A DNA stretch of 52,568 nt, from NCBI RefSeq assembly GCF_009720825.1, contig NZ_WNKY01000044.1, positions 1 through 52,568 on the forward strand. The letters are read 5' to 3'. This document shows, piece by piece, positions 18,910 through 26,960 of this stretch. How positions within the stretch are numbered: the stretch's first letter is position 1; every line of letters begins with the position of its first letter. The position numbers were made by a program, and so were the translations under genes. The notes beneath the pieces were generated by a model that was not told the origin of the DNA, did not search any database, and was given only the letters and a program-made list of their open reading frames with translations. Source of the DNA: Duganella radicis (lineage in GTDB: Bacteria > Pseudomonadota > Gammaproteobacteria > Burkholderiales > Burkholderiaceae_D).

Positions 18910-20172
18910 TTGAAAGCGATCACCTCGTCTATTCTGATGCTGGCCTGCGCGGCCGCTTGCGCAGCGGAGCCCGCCACCGTCGCCGTCAAAGCCGCCCATA
19001 TGGTCGATGTGCGCAACGGCACGCTGGTCGACCACGCCGTGGTGCTGATCAGCGGCGACCGCATCACCGCCGCCGGCAGCGAGCTGGCCATCCCGGCCGG
19101 CGCCCAGGTTATCGACCTCGGCAACAAGACCCTGCTGCCCGGCCTGATCGACGCCCACACCCACATCACCGGCAATCCGGAAGACGCCGGCTATAGCCTG
19201 ATCGCCAAGTCGGTGCCGCGCATCACGCTCAGCGGCGCGCGCAATGCCCTGGTCACGCTGCGCGCCGGCTTCACCACCATCCGCGACGTCGGCGCCGACG
19301 CTTACACCGACATCGGCCTGCGCGACGCCATCAACGACGGCGATGTGCCCGGCCCGCGCATCCTCGCCTCCGGCCCGCCACTGAGCATCACCGGCGGCCA
19401 CTGCGATGAAACCATGCACGCGCCGGAATACAAGCTCACCGCGCTGGGCGTGGCCGACGGCCATGATGAGGCGCTGAAGGTCACGCGCCGCAACATCAAG
19501 TACGGCGCCGACGTCATCAAGATCTGCGCCACCGGCGGCGTGCTGTCCTTCGGCGACGACCCGCGCACCTCGCAATACACGCTGGAGGAATTGAAAGCCA
19601 TCATCAGCGAGGCCCACCGCCTCGGCCGCAAAACCGCCGCCCACGCGCACGGCGGCGACGGCATCAAGCTGTCGGTGCTGGCCGGCATCGACTCGGTCGA
19701 ACACGGTTCCTACATCGACGACGAAGGCATCAAGCTGATGAAGGAGCACAAGACGTACCTGGTGCCGACGCTCTACCTCGGCGACTGGTTGATCGAAAAC
19801 GCCGAAGCCATCAAGCTGCCCAAGCCGCTGCTGGAAAAAGCCAGGGTGGTGCTGCCGGCCGCGCGCGGCAATATCGCCAGGGCCATCAAGGCCGGCGTGC
19901 CGATCGCCTTCGGCACCGACGCCGCCGTCTACCCGCACGGCCTGAACGCGCGCGAATTCGGCGTGCTGGTCAAGCTGGGCATGACGCCGGCGCAGGCGAT
20001 CCGCACGGCGACGGTCAACGCGGCCGATCTGCTGGGCTGGAGCGACAAGGTGGGCAGCATCGAGGCCGGCAAGTACGCCGACCTCATCGCCGTGGATGGC
20101 GAGCCGCTGAAGGATGTGAAGACACTGGAGCAAGTCCAGTGGGTGATGAAAGGCGGCGCGGTGGTGAAGTGA
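18910..20172 (+). CDS. Exported metal-dependent amidohydrolase (imidazolonepropionase/prolidase-like)
   Basis: A signal peptide (residues 1-19) precedes an amidohydrolase-superfamily domain. Metal ligands are visible in DAHTHITG, the lysine of VIKICATGGV that is carboxylated in family members, HAHGGDGIK, SVEHGSYID and FGTDAAVYPHG. The layout resembles bacterial Xaa-Arg/Xaa-Pro dipeptidases (Sgx9260-type), which act on dipeptides, so a periplasmic peptidase role is likely but the substrate is not determined. The start is TTG at 18910, with GGGAGA upstream; the nearby ATG at 18905 reads directly into a stop. A lone gene, convergent with the ycnI-like gene. Confidence 0.87.
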   Translation: MKAITSSILMLACAAACAAEPATVAVKAAHMVDVRNGTLVDHAVVLISGDRITAAGSELAIPAGAQVIDLGNKTLLPGLIDAHTHITGNPEDAGYSLIAKSVPRITLSGARNALVTLRAGFTTIRDVGADAYTDIGLRDAINDGDVPGPRILASGPPLSITGGHCDETMHAPEYKLTALGVADGHDEALKVTRRNIKYGADVIKICATGGVLSFGDDPRTSQYTLEELKAIISEAHRLGRKTAAHAHGGDGIKLSVLAGIDSVEHGSYIDDEGIKLMKEHKTYLVPTLYLGDWLIENAEAIKLPKPLLEKARVVLPAARGNIARAIKAGVPIAFGTDAAVYPHGLNAREFGVLVKLGMTPAQAIRTATVNAADLLGWSDKVGSIEAGKYADLIAVDGEPLKDVKTLEQVQWVMKGGAVVK

Positions 20173-20185
20173 TCGGTGCGCGTGC

Positions 20186-20653
20186 TTAGTGCGCGTGCGC
20201 CTGCGCGCCGGCCGGCGCCGGCAAGACGTCCAGCACCGGCGCGGGCGCCTTCATCTTTTCACCGGCAATCTCGTCCCACGCCACGCTGACCTTGCCGCAC
20301 TCCTGCACCACGCGGAAGTACAGCTTGCCCGGCTCGCCAGACAGCTTGACCTGCACCACGAACTCATCGAAATAGGCATCCGGCAGCGAACCGCCCCTCC
20401 AGCTGATTTCATGCAGCGCGCCGCTGTCGGTCACGGCGATTTTCCAGCCGGGCTTGGGCATGGGCTTGGCGTGCGTGGCGCCGTCCGGCAGCGTGACGGT
20501 CAGGCCGGTGGTGGCCTTGCCGTCGCAACCGTGGCCGACGCGGAAGGCCAGCTTCTGATAGGCGCCGGCCGTCGCGGTCGATGGATCGAGCGTGACGTGC
20601 GCCTGCGCGGCGGTGGCGCCCATCAGCGCCAGCAAGGTGAAGCACTTCTTCAT
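20186..20653 (-). CDS. YcnI-type (DUF1775) periplasmic copper-handling protein
   Basis: The precursor has a signal peptide (MKKCFTLLALMGATAAQA) that would expose an N-terminal histidine (HVTLDPSTA), the copper ligand in characterised YcnI. The domain shows the family features FRVGHGCDGKATTGL, PKPGWKIAV with the conserved tryptophan, DEFVVQVKL and CGKVSVAWDEIAG. The alanine/histidine tail HAH ends the chain. It probably handles copper in the periplasm. The ATG at 20653 has AGGAG six bases upstream; a GTG one codon earlier is less well spaced. It follows yaeQ by 15 bases and is the last gene of a purU-yaeQ-ycnI run. No copper-efflux genes are next to it. Confidence 0.88.
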   Translation of the reverse strand: MKKCFTLLALMGATAAQAHVTLDPSTATAGAYQKLAFRVGHGCDGKATTGLTVTLPDGATHAKPMPKPGWKIAVTDSGALHEISWRGGSLPDAYFDEFVVQVKLSGEPGKLYFRVVQECGKVSVAWDEIAGEKMKAPAPVLDVLPAPAGAQAHAH

Positions 20654-20668
20654 CACGAACTCCTTTGC

Positions 20669-21211
20669 TTAGCGCTCGGACTTCAACACCTCGCGCGCGA
20701 TTTCCACCGTGGTGGCGCCGTCGGTCAGCCAGATCTGGCCGTCCTGGATGGTGCATTGCAGCTGCATGGTACGCTGCGCCATTTTACCCAATTGCTCAGT
20801 GGCGTCGGCGTTGAAGTCGACCACGGTCAGGTTCTTGCAGCGCTCGACCTTGTTGGCCAGGCCTTTCCACCAGATGTGGCTGGTGGCCGCATAGCTGTAC
20901 ACGTAGACGTGCTCCGAACGGCCGCAAGCCTTGAGGATGATTTTCTCATCCGGCTGGCCGACCTGGATCGACAGCTCGATGGCGCCGGTCAGGTCTTTGT
21001 GCCACAGGTCCGGCTCCTCGACGTCGAACAGGCCCTTGGTGAAGGTCAGCGCCTCGTTGGCGTGGATGGCGAAGGCCAGCAAACGCACCATCATGCGCTC
21101 GTCGGTCTCGGACGGATGGCGCGCCAGCGTCAGCTGGTGCGTCTCGTAGTAATTGCGGTCCATGTCCGCAATCGACAGTTCTGCTTTGTAAATTGTTGCT
21201 TTGAGGGCCAT
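20669..21211 (-). CDS. yaeQ: YaeQ family protein
   Basis: The 180-residue protein matches YaeQ across its whole length: MALKATIYKAELSIADMDRNYY, ARHPSETDERMMVRLLAFA, LWHKDLTGAIELSIQVGQPDE and HIWWKGLANKVERCKNL. YaeQ has a PD-(D/E)XK nuclease-like fold; its biological role is unsettled, with older suggestions of an RfaH-like effect. It is cytosolic. It begins 11 bases after purU and precedes the ycnI-like gene, so it sits in the middle of an operon. The link to formate/purine metabolism is only positional. Confidence 0.92.
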   Translation of the reverse strand: MALKATIYKAELSIADMDRNYYETHQLTLARHPSETDERMMVRLLAFAIHANEALTFTKGLFDVEEPDLWHKDLTGAIELSIQVGQPDEKIILKACGRSEHVYVYSYAATSHIWWKGLANKVERCKNLTVVDFNADATEQLGKMAQRTMQLQCTIQDGQIWLTDGATTVEIAREVLKSER

Positions 21212-21222
21212 CTAAAAATCTC

Positions 21223-22092
21223 TTACTTGAATACGACGGTTTTGGCGCCGTTCTGCAAAACGCGGTGTTCGACGAACCACTTCACCGCGCGCGCCAGCAC
21301 CACGCACTCGACGTCGCGGCCGATGGCCGACAGGGTCTCGGCATCCATCGAGTGATCGACGCGCTCGACGTCCTGCTCGATGATCGGGCCTTCGTCCAGA
21401 TCGCCGGTGACAAAGTGGGCGGTGGCGCCGATCAGCTTGACGCCGCGGTGATGCGCCTGCGCATACGGCTTGGCGCCCTTGAAGCTCGGCAGGAAGGAAT
21501 GGTGAATATTGATCGCCTTGCCTTTCAGCGCCGCGCACAGGCCCGGCGACAGGATCTGCATGTAGCGCGCCAGCACCACCAGGTCGATCTTGTGATTGTT
21601 GATCAGCTCGATGATCCTGGCTTCCTGCGCCAGCTTGTCTTCCAGCGGCGCGCCGGTGGCCAGCGGCAGGTGGTGGAACGGGATGTTGTAGCTGGCCGCC
21701 AGCTGGTAGAAGTCCATGTGATTCGACACGATGGCCGGAATCTCCACCGGCAGCAGGCCACTCTTGTAGCGGAACAGCAGGTCGTTGAGGCAATGGCCGA
21801 TCTTCGACACCATCAGCATCACGCGCGGCTTGTAGTGCGCATCGCGCAGTTCCCAGTCCAGCTGCATGTCGGCCGCCAGCAGGCCGAAGTCGGCGCGCAA
21901 CAGTTCGTCGTCGATATCGCGGTCTTCGAGCGAGAAGTGCACGCGCATGAAGAACAGCTTCGATTCGCTGTCGCCAAACTGGGCGGAATCGATGATGTTG
22001 CAGCCGTGCTCAGCCAGGAAGCCCGAAACGCGATGCACGATTCCGCGCTGGTCCAGGCAAGACAGTGTCAAAATGTATTCGGGATTGCTCAT
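21223..22092 (-). CDS. purU: Formyltetrahydrofolate deformylase
   Basis: PurU hydrolyses 10-formyltetrahydrofolate to formate and tetrahydrofolate, balancing one-carbon units and feeding formate to PurT. An N-terminal ACT domain (residues 6-85, LTLSCLDQRGIVHRVSGFLAEHG) precedes the formyltransferase-type domain with the catalytic pattern INIHHSFLPSFKGAKPY and the aspartate in GDLDEGPIIEQD. The 289-residue length is normal. It is the first gene of a run with yaeQ and the ycnI-like gene and is divergent from the oxidoreductase at 22214; the 121-base gap contains a perfect 12-base palindrome. Confidence 0.96.
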   Translation of the reverse strand: MSNPEYILTLSCLDQRGIVHRVSGFLAEHGCNIIDSAQFGDSESKLFFMRVHFSLEDRDIDDELLRADFGLLAADMQLDWELRDAHYKPRVMLMVSKIGHCLNDLLFRYKSGLLPVEIPAIVSNHMDFYQLAASYNIPFHHLPLATGAPLEDKLAQEARIIELINNHKIDLVVLARYMQILSPGLCAALKGKAINIHHSFLPSFKGAKPYAQAHHRGVKLIGATAHFVTGDLDEGPIIEQDVERVDHSMDAETLSAIGRDVECVVLARAVKWFVEHRVLQNGAKTVVFK

Positions 22093-22158
22093 AAAACCGT
22101 GGTAGGTTGGACAAAAAGATATCTATTGTCGCATGCCTTGCCCGCGACGACAAAAATA

Positions 22159-22170
22159 GCACGATCGTGC
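22159..22170. promoter_or_regulatory. Perfect palindrome in the purU/oxidoreductase intergenic region
   Basis: GCACGATCGTGC is self-complementary over 12 bases. It lies where the -35 element of a plus-strand promoter with -10 TATAGT (22180-22185) would be, so it is a candidate operator for the oxidoreductase gene. The regulator is unknown. Confidence 0.45.
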
Positions 22171-22213
22171 AATTTGAGATATAGTCATCCCACCCCACAC
22201 TTGGAGGAACACA

Positions 22214-23233
22214 ATGGAGACAAATCTGCAATTCCGCCTGGCCGCGCGTCCGGTCGGCATGGTCAAGGACGGCGACTGGCAACGGGCCGAAGAGCCGCTG
22301 CGCCCGCTGGCCGATGGCGAAATCCGCGTCAAAGTGCTGTACCTGTCGCTCGATCCGGCCATGCGCGGCTGGATGAACGAAGGCAAATCCTACATCCGCC
22401 CGGTGGCCATCGGCGAGGTGATGCGCGCTGGCGGCGTCGGCGTGGTGGTGGCGTCGAAGTCGCCCAAATTTGCCGTCGGCGACCACGTCTCCGGCGGCAC
22501 CGGCGTGCAGCGCTACTGGACCGGCGCGGCCGACGACAAGAGCGGCGCCTTTTATAAAATCGATGCCAGCCTGGCGCCGCTGACCACCTGGCTGAACACC
22601 CTCGGCATGCCCGGCATGACCGCCTACTTCGGCCTGCTCGAATCGGGCCAGCCCAAGGCCGGCGAGACCGTGGTGGTGTCGGGCGCGGCCGGCGCGGTCG
22701 GCCAGACCGTGGGCCAGGTCGCCAAACAGCTGGGCTGCCGCGTGGTCGGCATCGCCGGCGGCAAGGACAAATGCGACTTCGTGGTCGGCCAGCTGGGCTT
22801 CGACGCCTGCATCGACTACAAGAACGACTCGGTCAAGGACGGCCTCAAGCAGCACTGCCCGCAGGGTGTGGACGTCTACTTCGACAACGTCGGCGGCGAG
22901 ATCCTCGACACCGTGCTCACCCGCATCAACCTGAAAGCGCGCATCGTCATCTGCGGCGCCATCTCGCAGTACAACAACACCACGCCGGTGCAGGGACCGT
23001 CGAACTACCTGTCGCTGCTGGTCAACCGCGCGCGCATGGAAGGCATCGTGGTGTTCGACTACGCCGACCGCTACCACGTGGGCGTGGCCGCGCTGGCCGG
23101 CTGGATGAAGGAAGGCAAGGTCAAGAGCAAGGAAGACATCGTGCAGGGTCTGGACAACTTCCCATCGGCGCTGAACATGCTGTTTGAAGGGAAGAACTTC
23201 GGCAAGCTGGTATTGCAGGTGGCCACACCGTAA
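22214..23233 (+). CDS. Zinc-free MDR-family NADP-dependent oxidoreductase (CurA/YncB-like)
   Basis: This 339-residue medium-chain reductase resembles leukotriene B4 dehydrogenase/CurA proteins, which reduce activated double bonds of enones with NADPH. Key features are YLSLDPAMRGWMNEGKSY near residue 45, the Rossmann motif VVVSGAAGAVGQTVGQVAKQ (about 155-173), GGKDKCDFVVGQLGF and DNVGGEILDTVL. Catalytic zinc ligands of alcohol dehydrogenases are absent, as expected for the group. It is cytosolic. GGAGG precedes the ATG. A candidate promoter and palindromic operator lie upstream, suggesting inducible expression. Confidence 0.92.
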   Translation: METNLQFRLAARPVGMVKDGDWQRAEEPLRPLADGEIRVKVLYLSLDPAMRGWMNEGKSYIRPVAIGEVMRAGGVGVVVASKSPKFAVGDHVSGGTGVQRYWTGAADDKSGAFYKIDASLAPLTTWLNTLGMPGMTAYFGLLESGQPKAGETVVVSGAAGAVGQTVGQVAKQLGCRVVGIAGGKDKCDFVVGQLGFDACIDYKNDSVKDGLKQHCPQGVDVYFDNVGGEILDTVLTRINLKARIVICGAISQYNNTTPVQGPSNYLSLLVNRARMEGIVVFDYADRYHVGVAALAGWMKEGKVKSKEDIVQGLDNFPSALNMLFEGKNFGKLVLQVATP

Positions 23234-23253
23234 AAACCCGGGAACCATCCATC

Positions 23254-23294
23254 GTCCTCGGCGTCTATCCGGATACCGCCAACACGCCGAGGAC
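23254..23294 (+). promoter_or_regulatory. Long hairpin covering the ribosome site of the small phasin-like gene
   Basis: GTCCTCGGCGT (23254-23264) is perfectly complementary to ACGCCGAGGAC (23284-23294), with a 19-base loop that itself contains the palindrome TATCCGGATA. The only ribosome-site-like sequence for the ATG at 23303, GAGGA, lies within the 3' arm. No T-tract follows, so it is unlike a terminator. It may block translation until unfolded. Confidence 0.5.
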
Positions 23295-23302
23295 CCACCA
23301 TC

Positions 23303-23560
23303 ATGTTCCCACAACTGCCTTCCCCCGTCTTTCGTCCCCACGCCGAAGTCCTGCTGGACTTTTACATCGACGTCTCCCTGCGCATGCTGCAAACCATGCA
23401 GCGGCTGAGCGAACTCAATCTGCAACTCGGGCGCGACCTGCTGGCCGACAGCGGCGTCAACGTGCAGCAGCTGATGGCCAGCAAAAACGCGCAGCAATCC
23501 AACGCCCCTCTCGTCGCACAGTTCAGCCGCGCGCAGCCCGGCAGCCAGCTGCGTCATTAA
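23303..23560 (+). CDS. Small phasin-like protein
   Basis: The 85-residue product has a helix LLDFYIDVSLRMLQTMQRLSELNLQLGRDLLADSG-type pattern (given here only in outline; key residues ELNLQLGRDLL at 38-48) that resembles the amphipathic segment of PHA granule phasins, which usually read ELNLQ followed by a short helix. It is shorter than typical phasins (150-190 residues), so it could be a compact phasin or another helix-bundle protein. No signal peptide is present. Its ribosome site is buried in a stable hairpin. A weak hairpin-terminator follows, and a KGG stress protein gene comes next. Confidence 0.6.
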   Translation: MFPQLPSPVFRPHAEVLLDFYIDVSLRMLQTMQRLSELNLQLGRDLLADSGVNVQQLMASKNAQQSNAPLVAQFSRAQPGSQLRH

Positions 23561-23599
23561 CTGGAACTTCCGTCAACGTTGCCGCTCTAACCACACAGA

Positions 23600-23627
23600 G
23601 CAGCGGGCCAGTCCGCTGCCTTCTTTC
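23600..23627 (+). terminator. Weak terminator-like hairpin
   Basis: GCAGCGG (23600-23606) pairs with CCGCTGC (23613-23619) around a 6-base loop and is followed by CTTCTTTCC. It would separate the phasin-like gene from the KGG gene only in part. Confidence 0.4.
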
Positions 23628-23647
23628 CACTACAGACGGAGGTTGAT

Positions 23648-23974
23648 ATGGCCAGTAATTCAGCAAGCGACAAACCCAAGGGCACGGCCAAGCGCGGCTT
23701 TGCCGCCATGGACGAAGCCACCCAGCGCGCCATCGCCAGCAAGGGCGGCCAGGCCGCGCACCAGAAAGGCACGGCGCACGAATTCGATTCGGAAGAGGCG
23801 CGCCGCGCCGGCCAGAAAGGCGGCGAGGCCGTCAGCCGCGACCGCGAGCACATGGCCGCCATCGGCCGCAAGGGGGGCGAAAGCCGCCAGTCGGCCGCGC
23901 GCGCCGCCGCGGAAAAGAACGGCAGCCGCAGCGCCGGCTCCGAGCAATCGTCAAAGGGAGGCAACAAGCAATAG
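23648..23974 (+). CDS. KGG-motif stress-associated protein
   Basis: The 108-residue, highly hydrophilic protein carries three KGG repeats (ASKGGQAAHQ, GQKGGEAVSRD, GRKGGESRQ) typical of the con-10/general-stress KGG family found in bacteria and fungi. Such proteins are probably intrinsically disordered and accumulate under desiccation, stationary or conidiation conditions; a precise activity is unknown. It has a lysine/glycine-rich C-terminus. A strong GGAGG lies seven bases before the ATG. It is tail-to-tail with modE. Confidence 0.87.
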   Translation: MASNSASDKPKGTAKRGFAAMDEATQRAIASKGGQAAHQKGTAHEFDSEEARRAGQKGGEAVSRDREHMAAIGRKGGESRQSAARAAAEKNGSRSAGSEQSSKGGNKQ

Positions 23975-23978
23975 GCGC

Positions 23979-24776
23979 TTACGCCGGTGTGCCGATAATC
24001 ACGCTGGAGGCTTTGAAGATGGCGCTGGTTTCGGCGCCCACCGCGAGCGCCAGCGCCTCGCCGCTGTCGCGCGTAACGATGGCGGCGATCGTGCCGCCGC
24101 CCGGCAATTCGATACTCACCTCGGTATTGACCGCGCCCGGCAGCACGCGGCTGACCTTGCCCGACAGACGGTTGCGCGCCGACAGCTTGACGTCGCCCAG
24201 CTCGGTGGCAACGACGATCGACGAGGCCTTGATCAAGGCGAATGCCTCCACGCCCACATCCAGCCCGAGGCTGTGGCTGCTGTCGCGCGTGATGGTGGCG
24301 ACAATATGCTGACCGCCAACGATTTCCAGCACCACCTCATCATTGACCGCGCCGCGTTTCAAGGACACCACCTTGCCGCTGAACTGGTTGCGTGCACTGG
24401 TTTTCATTTTCATCCTTTGCAGCAGTAAAAAATCGTCGGCCAGCGCATGCGACTGCGCGCTCAGGTGCGCGACAAACTCGCGGTGCGCCGCATCGACCTT
24501 GCGGAAGTTTTCCACCAGCTGCGCGCCGCGCCCCGTCAAGCGCGTGCCGCCGCCGCCCTTGCCGCCGGCGGCGCGCTCCACCAGCGGTTCGCCAGCCAGA
24601 TTATTCATCGCTTCGATGGCGTCCCACGCGCCCTTGTAGCTCATGCCGACCGTCTTGGCGGCCGCCGTGATCGACCCGGTTGCCGCCACCGCCGCCAGCA
24701 GCGCCACGCGGTCTTGCCCGCCCAGCTTCTGGCCATCGATGGTCAGCCACACATTGCCTTGCAATTCCATGCTCAT
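23979..24776 (-). CDS. modE: Molybdate-responsive transcriptional regulator ModE
   Basis: The N-terminal winged helix-turn-helix (about residues 15-80: GSITAAAKTVGMSYKGAWDA, then RLTGRGAQLVENF) is followed by two TOBE/MOP domains (about 125-190 and 197-262; SARNQFSGKVVSLKRGAVND and SARNRLSGKVSRVLPGAVNT) that bind molybdate. The protein is 265 residues, the normal ModE size. ATG 24776 overlaps the modC stop (ATGA); a GTG two codons upstream is possible. It is the last gene of modA-modB-modC-modE. With molybdate bound it should repress the operon through the box at 26892-26915. Confidence 0.93.
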   Translation of the reverse strand: MSMELQGNVWLTIDGQKLGGQDRVALLAAVAATGSITAAAKTVGMSYKGAWDAIEAMNNLAGEPLVERAAGGKGGGGTRLTGRGAQLVENFRKVDAAHREFVAHLSAQSHALADDFLLLQRMKMKTSARNQFSGKVVSLKRGAVNDEVVLEIVGGQHIVATITRDSSHSLGLDVGVEAFALIKASSIVVATELGDVKLSARNRLSGKVSRVLPGAVNTEVSIELPGGGTIAAIVTRDSGEALALAVGAETSAIFKASSVIIGTPA

Positions 24777-25450
24777 GCCCACTTCTCCTCCACGATGCGG
24801 CCGCCTTCCATGCGCAGCACATGCTCGCCGAACACGCGCACATCCTCCGGGTCGTGCGTGATGAGCAGCATGGGAATGGCGAGGCGGCGCTGCAAGGCGT
24901 CCAGTTCGGCGCGCATACGCTCGCGCAAGCCGGGATCGAGCGCGGCAAACGGCTCGTCCAGCAGCAGCGCCGCGGGCTGCGGTGCCAACGCGCGCGCCAG
25001 CGCCACCCGTTGCCGCTGGCCGCCGGACAGCTGATGTGGGAACTGGTGCGCTACAGGCTCCAGCTCAAAGGCTTGCAGCCAGTAGCGTATCGCCTCGCCC
25101 TCGACGGCGGCGCGCGGATTGCGCCAGCCGCGCTGCAAGCCGAAGCCGATGTTCTGCCGCACGTTCAGATGCGGAAACAGCGCGTAGTCCTGGAACAGAT
25201 AGGCCACATTGCGCTCGCGCGCCGGCACATTGATGCCGCCCAGGCCGTCGTACAGGCAGCGGCCGGCCAGCTCGATGCGGCCGCGGTCGGGTGTGACCAG
25301 TCCGGCCAGCGCCTTCATCATCTGGCTCTTGCCGGCGCCGGACGGGCCGTACACCACCACGCGCTGACCGGCCGAGGCGAAGCACGCCTCCAGCTGGAAG
25401 GTGCGCTCGCCGGAGCGCAGGGTCTTGCTGATGTCGAGGGAAATTTGCAT
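24773..25450 (-). CDS. modC: Molybdate ABC transporter ATP-binding protein
   Basis: The 225-residue ATPase has Walker A YGPSGAGKSQ (around residues 35-43), Q-loop LFQDYALFPHL, signature LSGGQRQRVALARAL, Walker B LLLDEPFAALD and the switch histidine in LITHDPEDVR. It lacks the C-terminal TOBE/MOP domain of E. coli ModC (about 350 residues), so it is a short form; molybdate sensing may fall to ModE alone. The start ATG 25450 follows the modB stop within a few bases; a longer in-frame extension runs inside modB and is rejected. It powers the ModB pore at the inner membrane. Confidence 0.93.
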   Translation of the reverse strand: MQISLDISKTLRSGERTFQLEACFASAGQRVVVYGPSGAGKSQMMKALAGLVTPDRGRIELAGRCLYDGLGGINVPARERNVAYLFQDYALFPHLNVRQNIGFGLQRGWRNPRAAVEGEAIRYWLQAFELEPVAHQFPHQLSGGQRQRVALARALAPQPAALLLDEPFAALDPGLRERMRAELDALQRRLAIPMLLITHDPEDVRVFGEHVLRMEGGRIVEEKWA

Positions 25451-25452
25451 GA

Positions 25453-26133
25453 TCACACCAGCGGGTTGCGGTTGGGCGTCAGCTTGTTGGCCGCCACCAG
25501 CACGGCGATGCACACCACCGAGGTGATGATCACCAGCAGGTTGGCGTGGTCGTCCTGCCCAGCCTGCACCGCTTCGTAGACGGCAATCGACAGCGTCTGC
25601 GTCTTGCCGGGGATGCTGCCGGCCACCATCAGCGTGGCGCCGAACTCGCCCATGGAGCGCGCGAAGGCCAGCAAGGTGCCGCCCAAGACGCCGCGCCACG
25701 CCAGCGGCAAGGTCACGCGCAGGAACACGCCAAGCGGCGACAGGCCCAGCGCCTGTGCCGCCTGCTCCAGTTGCGTATCGATACTTTCAAACGCGGCGCG
25801 CGCGCCTTTCAGCACCAGCGGAAACGCCACCACGGCGGCCGCGATCACCGCCGCCTGCCAGGTGAAAATCAGGTTGATGCCGAAATGCTGTTGCAGCCAC
25901 GCGCCCACCACGCCGTTGCGGCCGATCACCACCAGCAGGTAGTAGCCCAGCACGGTGGGCGGCATCACCATTGGCAGGGTCAGCAGCGCGTCCAGCAGCT
26001 CGCGGCCGGGGAAGCGCTGGCGCGCCAGCAGATAGCCCAGCGCCACGCCCAGCACCAGGTCGATCAGCGTGGCCCACAAAGCCACTTTCAGCGACAGCCG
26101 CAGCGCTACCCAGGCTGGATCGAAGGCGTCCAC
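25453..26133 (-). CDS. modB: Molybdate ABC transporter permease
   Basis: ModB forms the inner-membrane channel for molybdate. The 226-residue protein has about five hydrophobic segments and the permease EAA-loop EQAAQALGLSPLGVFLRVTLP at about residues 135-155, which contacts ModC. LLDALLTLPMVMPPTVLGYYLL and FARSMGEFGATLMVAGSIPG are family signatures. It starts at GTG 26133 immediately after the modA stop codon, so translation is coupled. Both flanking genes are mod genes on the same strand. Confidence 0.95.
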   Translation of the reverse strand: MDAFDPAWVALRLSLKVALWATLIDLVLGVALGYLLARQRFPGRELLDALLTLPMVMPPTVLGYYLLVVIGRNGVVGAWLQQHFGINLIFTWQAAVIAAAVVAFPLVLKGARAAFESIDTQLEQAAQALGLSPLGVFLRVTLPLAWRGVLGGTLLAFARSMGEFGATLMVAGSIPGKTQTLSIAVYEAVQAGQDDHANLLVIITSVVCIAVLVAANKLTPNRNPLV

Positions 26134-26877
26134 TTACGGGCGGCCGAAACCGTACCTGGCCAGGACGGCCTGACCGGCCGGCGACCGCACGTAGTCGGCA
26201 AACTTGCGGCCGGTTGCCGCCTGCGGACCGGCGGCGATGACGGCGATCGGGTACGTCACCGGGGTTTCGGTCGGCACCGTGGCCACCACGGTCACCTTGT
26301 CCTTGACGATGGCGGCGTCGGTGGCGTAGACGAAACCGGCGTCCACCTCGCCGCGCGCCACGTAGTCCAGGCACTGGCGCACCGAGCTGCCGAGGATCAG
26401 CTTGGGCTCGACCGCCGCCCACAGTTTGGCCTGCTCCAGCGCGGCCTTGGTGTAGCGGCCCACCGGCACGCTGGCGGGATTGCCGATGGTGACGCGCGCC
26501 ACGCCGGCCAGCGCCACGTCGACCAAGCTCTTCACTGGCGCCTTGCCGCCCTGCGGTGCGATCAGCACCAGACTGTTGCTGGCGAAGTTCTTGCGGGTGC
26601 CGGCGGCCAGCAGTTTGAGGCCGTCGGCCTTGTCCATGGCGTCCTGGTCGGCCGAGGCGAAGACGTCCACCGGCGCGCCCTTGGCGATCTGCTGCACCAG
26701 CGGATCGGAGGCGGCAAAGTTGAACTGCACCTTGTCGCCGGCGTGCTCTTTTTCGTACGCCGCGCCGATCTCCTTGAAGGCATTGGTCAGGCTGGCTGCC
26801 GCCGATACCGTGATCTCCGCCGCGCCCGCCACGCCGCTCAGCGCCATCAGCGCCATCGCCGCACCTGCTTTCACCAT
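26134..26877 (-). CDS. modA: Molybdate ABC transporter periplasmic binding protein
   Basis: A signal peptide (MVKAGAAMALMALSGVAGA) precedes a ModA-type domain. The oxyanion-binding stretches AAASLTNAF, NFAASDPLVQQIAKGAPVDVFASAD, TIGNPASVPVGRYTK and DAGFVYATDA are present. It captures molybdate (and tungstate) in the periplasm and hands it to ModB. It is the first gene of the operon, with a ModE-like box over its promoter and GGGAGG upstream of the ATG. Confidence 0.95.
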   Translation of the reverse strand: MVKAGAAMALMALSGVAGAAEITVSAAASLTNAFKEIGAAYEKEHAGDKVQFNFAASDPLVQQIAKGAPVDVFASADQDAMDKADGLKLLAAGTRKNFASNSLVLIAPQGGKAPVKSLVDVALAGVARVTIGNPASVPVGRYTKAALEQAKLWAAVEPKLILGSSVRQCLDYVARGEVDAGFVYATDAAIVKDKVTVVATVPTETPVTYPIAVIAAGPQAATGRKFADYVRSPAGQAVLARYGFGRP

Positions 26878-26891
26878 GGGTCCTCCCGAGT

Positions 26892-26915
26892 CGCAATAAA
26901 CTCAATTATATAGCG
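26892..26915 (-). promoter_or_regulatory. ModE-like operator overlapping the modA promoter -10
   Basis: On the minus strand the site begins CGCTATATA and ends TATTGCG, matching the E. coli ModE half-sites CGNTATA...TATNNCG. TATAAT (26910-26905) lies inside it, so bound ModE would block RNA polymerase at modA. Confidence 0.65.
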
Positions 26916-26960
26916 GTTGGCGTGTTAAAGTTGCGGCTCGCTATTTTTTGCCGCTCTCCC

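Noticed and set aside
25453..25699. Longer ModC starting inside modB
   Set aside because: The extension is out of frame with modB, arginine-rich and without homology; ATG 25450 directly follows the modB stop.
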